A DNA stretch of 40,757 nt from Nocardia alni. Its GTDB lineage: Bacteria; Actinomycetota; Actinomycetes; Mycobacteriales; Mycobacteriaceae. Shown here piece by piece: positions 13,301-25,300 of the stretch (positions are counted from its first letter, which is position 1; each line of letters opens with the position of its first letter). The translations under genes and the position numbers were made by a program. The DNA lies in contig NZ_JAGPOX010000087.1 in the NCBI RefSeq assembly GCF_019038435.1, forward strand, positions 1 to 40,757, in the 5' to 3' direction. The notes beneath the pieces were generated by a model. That model was not told the origin of the DNA, did no database searches, and saw only the letters and a program-made list of their open reading frames with translations.

Positions 13301-16300
13301 TCGCTTCGATCGCCGCGTTGTACGCCGCAGCTCGGGGAGATTCGACATCGACTCCCAAGAAACCCAACGGTAGCGGATGCGCATTCACGACCCGGAAACC
13401 GCCGATCTCGACCACCTGCGCCTTGCGGTCGTATTCCTCATCGACCGGCACGCCGTTGATCTTCAGTTCGAGGCCGCTCTTGGGCAGGTCCACCGACGTG
13501 GCGTTATCGATAGGAAGCCGGCTGAAGGTCACCAGGCATAGCGTGCTGTCATCGAAATGCGACGGGCACATCTCGGTCACGTAGACATACGGGTAGCCGA
13601 GTATCCGGCCGAATACCTCCGGGGGCGGAATATTCTCGCCGACCGGCCACTCCTGCGCACACACCACATCGGCGTCGAGCTCGCTCAGCCTGTCGAAGAA
13701 GTATCTCCACTGCCGCTCGGCGCTATAGACCGACGGACCAGGGGTGTCACCGGCAGCGGGGTCGACCGATGGGGTCTCGCTCGTTTCCTCGAGCCGGAGA
13801 CCCGCGACGTTGGCACTGGCCACGATGATCTCGTAGTTGATCTCATCGGACGCGGCGCCGAAGAACCGATCGCGTCCGCGTTCGGCGATGAGGTCCGTGG
13901 ACCGGGGTCGCCCGGGGAGGTCGCTCGGATCGATATCCCAGTTCCGCGCCGTCGTCCCCTGCTCTTGTGTGAGCGGTACCGCAGCCCAGCGGACCAGGCC
14001 GCCCGGCGTCGATCGCGGCCCTGGACGGGTCGCCCCGTGCCACCGCGTGACGCCTTGGCGCACCTCGGGCAGATCCAAGAGGGCCGGTTCCTGTCCGGAG
14101 GCCGAATCCCCCTCTGCCATGGAGAGGTCCACGGTCGTGATCACGAGCTCTCGAGTGCGCTGTTCCTCGTCACCGACGAGATTCAGCGTCAAGATCTCAG
14201 GCCCGGTCTCACCTGCCGCCGCGAGTAATGCGACGGTGACGGACAACACCTGTTCGAGTGCGACCTGATCTCCCGGAACCCAGAGCTCGACCAGTCGCAT
14301 CACCACTGCTACGAGATCACCGGGACGGCGCGGGTCGACCACGAAAGCGCGCCGGGCGATCGAGGCCGGGATCGCGGAATCCGCATTCCGCACCAGCCCA
14401 TGCCGCCAGTGCCCGCGGGCCTGGAACCGGTACGGATAGAACTCGCGCACAAGCCCCTCAGGACCCGGCTCGTCCCCGATCTCGTGTGCAGGCATCGACT
14501 CGGCGCCCGGTCCGCCGGGCAGATCGCCCGCACTTGGCGGGCCTGGCTCGGTCGCCTCATTTTCGGCCATCGACCAGGAGATGCCCGCAGCGGCCAGCTC
14601 TTCTTGCAACTCCGTACTCGGCGGGCGCCGATGGAATATCAGGCGATCGATGTCGGAAACTCCGACACTCCCATGGATTTGAGCCTCAATGTAACTGTTG
14701 CTGTTGAATTGTGTTCCGGCGTAATCACGTTCGATGCCCTCCAAGCCGAAATAGGAGAGCAATCCATGATCGGTGCCGATCGCGCCGAACGACTCCGACT
14801 GCGGATCGGCGAGCGCGCTCGGAATAGCCGAGACACCCATCGAGTCGCCGACGCATGCGGTTGTTCGTTGCCGTACCGATGATTTCAGGATGACGTCCAC
14901 ATCCCCGTACTGGTCGAGCGAACTATTCGGCATGCTGGACGCTCCGGTGCGTACGTAGCCGTAGATCGGCCGCGACGCCGCCGGTAGATCGCTCGAATAT
15001 CCGAACAGCATTCGTTCGAGTGCGACCTTCGCCGCCCGCAAGCTGGACATAACGCCCTGCACGGACCGCTGAGCGAATTCCAGCTCGGATTTGAGCCGAC
15101 CGCTCCGGAGGATGAGGGGCAACTTCCCGGTGTGCACACGGATCGCGACCTCACCGCTGAACGCGCGGTCCAACTCCCGCGTCTCCCGCAATCGCAACTC
15201 GCCGACGGTGATACCCAGTTCCGCCGCGAGCACCGCCTCACGCCGTTCGTTGATCACATACCGTTCCGCGTAGGCGCGCTCACTCTCGTCCGGAAGCAAA
15301 TCCGCCAGTTCCGCGAGCAGTTCGGCAGCCTCCCGCTCCCGTTGGCCATCCTGCGCCGCATCCAGATATCGCGCGTACAGCTCCCGCACCGCAGTGGTGG
15401 GGCGGCTGCGGAGGACGGGCCGGTCAAAGACGGGTTGCTCGTCGTCAGCGCCATTTCCAGACAGGTGGACGCGCATTTCCATGATCTCGTTGTGGCGCGG
15501 CGCCCTCGGGCGCTGGTAATTCCCTGAACCGTCGCCGTTACCGTGCGCGGCCTCGAACCCAGCGACGCCTAGGCGGTAGACAATAGTTTCGCCCAGGGTG
15601 GGCTCCAGGCCCGGATGGCGTACGGCCACGAATGATTCGGCAAAAGTCTCGGCGAACAGCACAGTGAGATCAATTTCACCAAAACGATCCGGCAGCTGAC
15701 CATCTGGGCCGAATATATCGTCGTCCACCCACTCGGGGAATTTCGGACGACCGTTCGAGCTGAACTGCTCGTAGAGCCAAGCCTTGAAGTACAGCTCACC
15801 TATTCCGCGGCCGCGGTTCGGATTCTCCTGAGTATACGCTTCGTACAGGCCGAACAATATCACGTGGGCATAGTTCGAGGCGCCGTCGTACCATAAGACA
15901 TGCGAAAGCTCGTGCAGGGTGACCGTGTACGGCTCGCCGCCATGGAATATCTCACGCTTCCCGGTGTGTCCCGCCCTCTCTGTTTCAGCACGGAATTCTT
16001 TACTCGTCAACAGCGGCTTTGCAATCTCGATATTATTCAGGCCGAGCCGATGGAGTTTCCCAGATTTTCGCAATCGGCGAACATTTACAAGATGCAGAGC
16101 AAACCGCACGGTAGTGTTGGCGGCGCCATAGAGCAGTAGGTCTCGTACCGCCATCGGGCGATGGGTCGACTCTGCCCAATAGGCCGCCAGCGTCCGCCAT
16201 ATCGCGCTGAAACGGAGACTCGCACCCTTCGCCCGATAGCCGGTGGAGACCATCTGCCCATACAGCCCCGGTTGCTTTCGAAATCCCTTACCGCTGAAGA

Positions 16301-19300
16301 AATCGACGGCGCCGACAGCGTGCACCGACAGCGTCGGGAAATCGTGATAGGTGTCGACGAACGCCAGCGCAACCTGGCGGACCGTATCCGCGTCGTACTT
16401 CCGGAAACTGGTAACCGGGTTCAGGCCGTATCGGCGCAGGAACCGCACACCATACTGCCGCCGGATCCACCGTGAAGTACGCCGCACCGACCAGCTGTAG
16501 AACCCGTCCGGCGGATCAGCGGGCCGATCGTTTCCGGCCGCACGGCGAGCCCGGGTCCACTGGACCAGCTTGACGGCCCCGGTCCCCAGCCCCCACAGCC
16601 CGAGCAGGATGGCTGTCCCGGCCTCAATCGAGCCACGCTCCCCGCTTGGGTCCTCCTCCCGCCTCTCCCTATAACGCTGGCGGGTCCACCGCACCTTGTC
16701 ACCGGCGAAACCTATGAGCCGAGCACGGAATCGGCGGCGGCGCGGCTGTGACGCCTCGTCGTCGCTCGCATCTACAGACGCCTGCTGCGGCGGGCTCCAG
16801 GGTTCATCGATCTCAGGGTCCGTGACCGTGCTGCCGAGCTGATTCCCGCGTTCTTCCAACGTTGATCTGGGTGCGCGCCAACCGATTCCACGAGCGGTGC
16901 TCGGGTCGGGGAGAGCGCTGCCGTCCGCGGTGGCCAACCAGGCTTGCGACCCTGAAGTGGCGAGCCCGGCCGTCGACTGTGTAGCGAGTAGACGGACCAG
17001 TGGGCTGAGGTTCGCCATCGTGGTGGGCCACAACTGGCTGGCGGACGGCTCGGCGTGCGCCTCCAGCGCGGCGAGGAACGCCCGGAGTTGTTCCAGCACA
17101 GCCAGTTCCGCGGGGCTGAACGTCCTCATCTGTTCCCAGAGCGAGAACGCCCCGCCCAGCGTGGCCGCGTCCACGGCGCCCAGAAATCCGCCGAGTCCTT
17201 CGCGCTCCAACAAGCGAATTGGCGTGAAGTCGAACGCCTCGACCGAAAGCGCGGGATCGAGCGTGCCTGGCTCGCTGTCGAAGTGGGCGCGATCAGGCTC
17301 GGCGTAGCCTTGATAGACCGCCCAGATTTCGCCGCGGATTACTGCCTGCAGGGCCGCCCCGGAATACTCTGCGCCCGTGTACAGGTCGTAGGTGGAGATC
17401 TCACCGTATGCCTCGGTCAGTGCGAGTGCCAGCAAATTGCCGTCGGCACCGCGAACCAGAACTACCGACCGCTGCCCGGAACCCAGTCCCGTCAGTGCGC
17501 TCCGGACCGCGCTGTACGACGGTTCCCGCACAAATCGGCGCCCGAGCGCATTCTCCCAATCCGCGACGTCGGCATCACTTCCCAGCGCCAGGGGCGCCTG
17601 CGCCAAGTCGTGAATGCTCTGTGGCGGCGACCAATCGGTGACCACGGGTAGCTCGAGAGTGTCCGCGCCGCCCGGATCGCCGATCATCGATGCAAGTGCG
17701 ACCGTTTCGAATAGCAGCACACCGGCGTGCATTCCGACCGGCGTGCCATTGGGGAATACCTGATAGAGATCGACCTCGTACCCGTCCCTGAGCAGCGATT
17801 CGAGTAGCCGTGGCTGGGCCGTAGCGAACGCCCGGACAGCCGCGCCATGACGACCCTCCGTGGCGACGATCGCGATACGCCCGTCAGGGTAGACCACCAC
17901 GTGATCGCCGTATTGAACGCCGCCCGAGCGCAGACGCCCGATTCCCCGCCGCGACCGTTGGGCATCCTCGGCGATCAGCGTCTGCTCGTCGATCTTTCCC
18001 ACCCGAGCCCGTGCCGCCTCGGCCAGCCGAATATCCGGCCGCAGTACCCGGTCGACCAACTCCACGAGTGTCGCGACAGCGTCCGACAACTCGGGCTCGC
18101 TGACCAGTCGCCCCCGCAACAATGCCAACGCAGCGTCCCAGCCCGCTTCGTTGAGCGTGTCCGGTCGGCCCACACCGAGCTTCTCTGCCAGCAGATAGGT
18201 GTCGATCGTTTCGCCGTCCAGCAGCGGCAGCTTGAAGCGGGACCGCACCCGTGGGTCCTGCGGCATGATCCAGTTGTGCCCGCCGCCGACGATATAGGAG
18301 CCGGCCTCGGCGAGAGGTTCCTCCGAGGGGCCCGCCTTGCTATATCCCGACTCTTGCTCGAGATATTCTTCGATGCTGTTGTATATCCCGGCAGCCACGA
18401 GCAACCGGCCGGTCATTTCAACCGCGTCCTGTTCGGCCTTCTCAGCAGACTTCAGTATTTGGGGTATTTTGGCCGGATCACCGCGCCATGCCACATTTCC
18501 TATTGCGACGTGGCCCATTTCGTGAAGTATCAGATCGAGCAAGCGGTTGCCCGTGATCGGCAGATAGAATCTATTGCGGATATGCTCGTCATATTTCTGA
18601 GCCATCAGCGTCGGATCGGTCGCCCATCGTAGGTCGATCGCCACAATACCCGCGCCGTGATCACCGTGGCGAAGAAATCGACTCGTCATCATGAAGGCGC
18701 CCGGCGCACCGGGCCCCACCCATATCATCGGAATTCTAAGGTTCGGAAATACGTTATGGAAGATATTAACGGCCATTTCACAGGTTGCGGCCAGGTACGG
18801 CGGGATGTCCTGCCCTCTGAATCCGACCAACATCGTTCCCCGAGCGGCCGTACGAGAGATGATCGCATCCTTTTCCGCGAGCTCTTTCGCATTCTGTGGA
18901 CGATCGACCGAACCCGACAGATGGACGCGCCCTCGCAGATCGTATAGATAATCCGCAACCGGCTTGATTACATCGGCTGGGACCAGTAGCGTCAGTAACG
19001 CGATCAGCAGGCGCAGTGATCCCGATTCCACCCCGGATGATTCATCCCGATAATCTATCACATTGTTTCGATAGTCGCTGATCAGACCGGATATTTCATG
19101 CAGTATATCAAACCACGACTCGCTGTCGAAACCCGCTGACTCACAGAACTCGTCCACAACCCGATACTGCAGCACTACCGTTCGCAATACCGTAGCGTAA
19201 GATGCCGCAGTACTGTACACCGGACCGCTCTGTCGAAGGTGATGAATTGCCAGCTCGGCTCGGATCAACGGATCGCCGAATTTCTTTGTCAATCCCTCGA

Positions 19301-22300
19301 CATAGTCGACGATATCGCCGGATACGGTGAGCCTCGCGAGTATGCTCGCCAGAACTCGCGTATGCCGGACCGCCGCCGCCTTGATCTGGGTACCCTCCAC
19401 ACCCGCCGTGGCCAGCGCATCGGCCAGTTCGAATGACACAACGGGTGCAGGCTCGCCGCGTGCCGCCTCCAGTACCCGCATAGCATCGACAATCTGATGA
19501 AAACGCTCCACATCGGCCCGCAACTCCATCATCGTCTGCACACCGGCGTCGGAGAAACCACCCGCCCGCAACTGCCCGATGACGGCATCTATCAGCCCGA
19601 TTCCGCCGGCCGCGGTCACCACCATGTCGAAGTCGATCGGGACACCTGGTAACAGAGCCCCGAAGACACTATCCCGAAGCCGATCCACGGATCCTCGAAG
19701 ATAGTCCTCGAGACTTTCGCGCGACCAGCCAAGAATGTCATAGCCGCGCGACACCAGTACCTTGACGAGGTTCTCTCGCCGATCACCCTCCGCGCCGGAC
19801 GACCACGCACTCTGCCGCATCGAGGTGTCATCCGGTGACTCATCAGGGCGGGTGGGATCGACCTCCGCCAACCGGATCAGCCATCGTCCCGGTTCGGTCT
19901 CGACCGGCGGCTCCAGAACCCGGAACGCCGTCCCCGGCGGGAACAGGATCTCGTTCTCGATGTGGTCGTACGCCGTGACATCGCCGATCCGGCTGCCTGT
20001 TCGGGACAGGATTTCGAAATGCACGTTGCCGGGGTATTCGTCGCCGATTTCGGTGCTGACGAATGCGGGATCGGTCACGATGCCCCCGCCGTACTTTCGT
20101 AGAAAACCAGGCAGATCCTCGGGCGCGATCTCGATCGCACGGTGCACCCAGCCCTGATATCGCGGCAGGTGTGCCAGCGCACCGGTCAATGCGTCGGTGA
20201 TGACGCGATAGCGTGCGAGCTGGGCGGGATCACCCGATCGGAGGGCATGGTTGGCCGCCGGTGACCACCGATACCCGAGCACGGCCACCAACGCACTCAA
20301 CGGAATCCGTGCCAGGTCGGGGTCCGTGGCGACCTGGCGATAGACCATCTCGAGGAATTCGGCATAGGGAGCGCCGAAGCCGACGTGATCGGCGAATGCC
20401 GTCGGCAACTCCCGATAGGCGCGGACTGCGGCGGCCGGCTCGAGCTGTTCAAGTGCCGCAACAATATTCGAAGTCAGTGCAGGATCGAGGTCGCCTCGTG
20501 CGGCCAACTCCAGCATATCGGTTCGGGTCACCCACCGGGCGTTGCCAACCTCGCCACCGACGACGACCGGGAACCTGCGCTGCGCGTCGGCCACCAGGAC
20601 GACCGTGGAGCCGGCCGCGTCGACAGGCTCACCGTTGAGCTCCAGCAGGCTCATATCATCGTCGCCGACTTGCAGATTCGCAGCGAGTGCCCGCGAGACC
20701 CCCTGTGTGGCATTCTCGTTCACGCCGAACGCACCACCCGGCGCCCGCCAGACCCCAGGACCATCGCCGATGCTCGCCTGCTCGAGCAGGAAGTATTCGT
20801 TCCCGGCAGCGTCCACATGCCTGATCAGCACATGTGCCGTGCCCTGCACCTGCTCCGGCTCGCTGTCATCGGCGGGAACTCGGAACGGATGAGTTGTGGC
20901 ATGCACGGCGTTCATTTGCTCGAGCTCGTCCGGAACCACCTGGCGGCCAATGGCATCGAAGAACAGCCCGCGCACCGACGCCGGATAGTTCATACGCGGC
21001 GACGGCCGCCCGACCTGCCCGTCGAGCGCGACCCGCACGATCGCGCCATTCTCGTTGACCAGAAGATACGGTTCCGCACCGCGCCCCCGAATCAGCACCG
21101 ACGCATGCTGCCCCATGATCCGCAGCAGCGCGACCAGGTGGTCATGATCGGGCAGCGGCCGGGTATCGGAGCTCGACTGCTCCCCGGCGAGACCGGGCTC
21201 ACCGTATAGATCGCGCAAGGCCCGGGATGCAGCGGCCCACTCGTCGAAAGGTACTGTCGCCGACTCGGATTCGCCCATGAGCAGCGGATGGACAAGCGCC
21301 GCTTCCAACTCCGCGAACAACGTCTCGACCTGGACTGCGGCCGACTCGCCCATGGCGGACCATCGAGCCTCTTCCGGCTGGCTCGGCACATCCTCCAACA
21401 GTGCTCTGACGAACACGTGGAACCGCGCAGCCTCAGCCAGCCGCTGCGCGATGCCCTCGACCTGCCCGTACGCTGCCGCGGCCTGCTCGAACAATTGCTG
21501 ATCCGAGGGCGAGAGTTCGGCCCGCGCCGCCAGCCGTCCGAGGCTCGCATCCGCGATCTGGCGTGCCTTGGCCACGTCACGACGACGACGCCACTCCCGC
21601 AGATCCGTCTGCCAACCGGGAACATCACCGGGTGAGCGCGCCGAACCTCCGGGCGTGTCATCGTCATCGACCGTCGGGAGATCATCCCGTGTCTCGTTGT
21701 CCGATGCGGTCGTCTCGTCGAGTACATCGTCGCTCAGCTCGGGCAGATCCTGCGTCTCCACCTTCGACACGCCCACACCGTCGAGCACATCATCACTCAG
21801 CTCAGGCAGATCCTGCGTCGCATCCCCCGCTCGGACCGGACCATCGAGCACCTCGTCTGTCAGCACCGGCAGATCACCGATTGTCGGGTCGGCGGAATCG
21901 TCGGTCGGCTCGATGAGCGGTCGACGGGTGTTCGAGCCGGAGGCACGCAGCTCTCCCAGCGTCCCATCGTCCAGCCGACCGCTGTCGATCAGTTCTCGCA
22001 CGGCCTCCGACAGGTCGGTGTTGGCCACTACCTCAGGCTCCTGAGTGTCGTCACCCAAGTTGCGGTAGGGGTGTTCCGGATCCACTCCCCCGTCACGAAG
22101 CGCATCTAAGGCCGCCGCAACGAAATCGGCTTCGCTGGTACTGATGGTATTGACGAGCACGGGCCAGATCAGTTCACATCGAAGGCCTCCGAAACTCTCG
22201 CCGTTCTGTTCCGGCTCGGCACCGATGGAAACCCCCGGCCCAACCTGATGCGTCATGGCAGGAACACGCCAGCCCAGTGATCCCGTATGCCGCCGCCCGT

Positions 22301-25300
22301 ACCCCGTCAACCACGCCGAGGACCTACCTGCGGCGTCGAGATCGCCGGTATAGATCACAACGCCGTCCACGCGCGTATGGTCCGGACCTGCGATCTTCGT
22401 AGTAAGCACGCCCCGGAATCTGCCGGGATCCGCAACGATCCCGAGAGCCACGGCTCTGGGTACGGCCGCGGTGGACAGCGCGTTCCGATCCGTACCCACC
22501 GGGTTGACATACACGCGGTATTCGACGCTGCTCGAGTCTCTGCTCGAACGGAAGTACGCCACGGACACGACCTGGGCAGGATCGACGGCGCCCCCGCTAT
22601 CCGCTGTCAAGTCGATCCGGAACCTGCTGCTCGCGTCCCTGCCCTCCAGTTGAGCCGCTGGCCTCAGTCCCGAGGTGCGCATCTCCATGATCTCGACCAG
22701 AGCATCCACATATGCCTGTGGATCGTCCACGGGGTCGATGAGCCCGTGGTGGTTATAGATCCGATAGACGGCATCGGCGCTGTCCAGCGATTCGCGACGC
22801 ACCCAGAGTTCGTGCAGGAACGACTCCAGATTCTCCCGCGACAACGATGGCGGCTGCTCGCCGTTGCACCGATACGTCAACTCCCGAATCGCCAGCAGCT
22901 CATCGAACGGCGTTTCCTCCGAAAGCCTCTCGTGCAATTCGTCGAGAGTCCGCGGCTCGTCCAGCACCTCCGGATAGTCGGCTGTCGCCCGTGCGACCGC
23001 CTCCAACAACGCCTGCTGGTCAACCGTGGGCCGCAGCTCCTGTGTATCGTCGCTGACGGTCGAATCCGGGCCGCGCCCAATGCCTTCGGGACCGTGATCG
23101 TCATCCGCGGGCGTGCGGCCGACCGGGAACGTCTCCAGCACATTGGCGTAACTGCCGGAGGTATTGTCCACGCCCCACAGGAACAGGCGGCGGCTGAAGG
23201 CGTCCAGGAAGGTTGCCAGGATAGGGCTGCTCGGCTGTTCGGGCAGGGTGTAGGGCACTTCTTCGCCGTCCACCTCGACGACCAAGCGGCCGTGCGGCAC
23301 GACGATATCGCCGATACGGGTGTCCTCGGCGTTGCTACGGAAGATGATTCGCCGGGTGTGGCCGGCGTCGTCCGGATCGTCCGGGCTGGCGGGGCGGGTG
23401 GTCAGGATGACGGAGATGCCGTCGCTTTCGTTCTCCCAGATCCGCGGGTCGCCGCCGGCGTCGATGCGGTCGCGGTGTTGCAGCCGCTTCGCGAACTCGA
23501 GCAGGACGCCGATCGCTTCGGCCTCGTCGGCTTGTTCGCGGGCCTGGGCGGGCATGCTTTCCTGGAACATGTCGTTCGGTTGCAGGCCTGTGCCGAGTTG
23601 GGTGATATCCGTGCGTTCGCGTGCCCGGTCCAGCGCACCATCGGCGGCGCTGGCGGCCGAAGAGGCGAGGTACAGCTGACGGTAGACGGACCTCAAGACC
23701 AGGTCGACACAGTTATCCTCTTGCGAACCTTGCTGGGCTGCAACGCCATTGGATAGCAGAGCAATCGAGACCGGGGTGTCCGCACTCGCCGCCCGCGACC
23801 GGGTCGACGTGGCGCCCTTCGCAAGCCGCTCGCCCGGGGGAAGCAGACGGAGTTTGCCGGGGAGCCAACGATAGGGCGGCATGCCGTCGGCCTGACGGTT
23901 GAAGTTGCGATAGGCGGCGACGCCGAGGCGGTAGACGATCAACTGGCCCGCGGTGGGCTGGGTGGCGGGGGCAGCGGGAGCATTCTGCTCGCCGGTGTAC
24001 GGCTCGGCGCGGAAGCGCACGGCCTCGAACGACTCGGCGAACAGTTCGGCGAAACGCTTTATCTCCGTGGCACTGTCGGGGTCCTGCTCGGCCGCGTCCG
24101 GGATCTCGACCGCGGGGCCGTACATCGGGAACTGTTCGGCGAACCACTGCGCGAAGGTGACCGTACTGCCATCGGCACGCGCGGCCGGCGGATGCTGCTC
24201 GAAGTATTGGCGCAGCGCCGCCATCATCAGCACAGCGCCGTTCTTGGCCCCGCCGTACCAGACGGTATGTGCCGCCTCGTGCAGCATCAGGCGGTAGATC
24301 GCCAACTCGTCCGGAGACTCCGACTCCGATGGCGCCGCTTCGGATTCCACATCCGAGGCCCGTACCAGCAGCGCCTCGTTCACCTCGATGTCGACCGCAT
24401 CGATGGCGTCCGACTCGTCGGCGCGCCCCCAATTCCGCAGTGCGCGGGCATTTCCCGCGAATCGCACAGCGGTGATGGCACCGAGGGCAAGGATCGCCCC
24501 CGGCAATCGGCCCGGCAGTCCGAACCCCTGCGATACGAGTGCCACGGCGAGGCCGAGGCCGACCCCGAGGCGCTGCCGTCGCTCCACCCCCGGATAGTCC
24601 GGACGGCGGCGCAGCGTGTGGGCCTCGATGTCGCTGTCTTCTTCGGGCATGTCCGCCGCGCCGACTTCGCGCAACGGCATCTCCGGGAAGTCCGCGAGGG
24701 TCTCGGCGAGCGCACGGCCCGCCTGCCGTACGGCGGCCGGTCTATATCCGGGCTCGTCGAGTTTCACGACGAGGCCGTAGGAGTTGCGCAGCCATCTGAC
24801 TATCCGGGTCGGGCTTCCGGTGCGGAAAATCTCCGGGAGAATCGCGGGTTCGGTTGCGTCGCCCGATGTTTCGCCGAAGGCCACGGCGAACTTGCTGCCC
24901 AGCAGCTCATCGACCCCGGACCGGACGGGCCGCTGGTAGGCCACGGATCCATCCAGTGCGCCGACGGCGTCGTCGGCTGCCGCCGCGACGAGGCGGTAGA
25001 CGATCTGCTGACCGATGGTCGGTTTCCCATCCGCGCGCATATGCGCCTGGAACGCATCCCGGTAGAGCCGGTAGAGGACCAGCAACCGGACATCGACGCC
25101 GAGGGCTGCGCGGTCCTCGTCGGACACGCCCGCAAGGACCTTGTGCTGATCCGGTCTCAGTGCCTCGGAGCTGAATTGAGTTTGCAGCCACACGCTCAAT
25201 TCGGCATCGGACAGCGCACCCGAGGCGGTACGCAGCACATCGAGGACATGCTTTTCCGCATACATGCCGCCCGAATTCCACACCCAGCCGTCCAGCTGAG

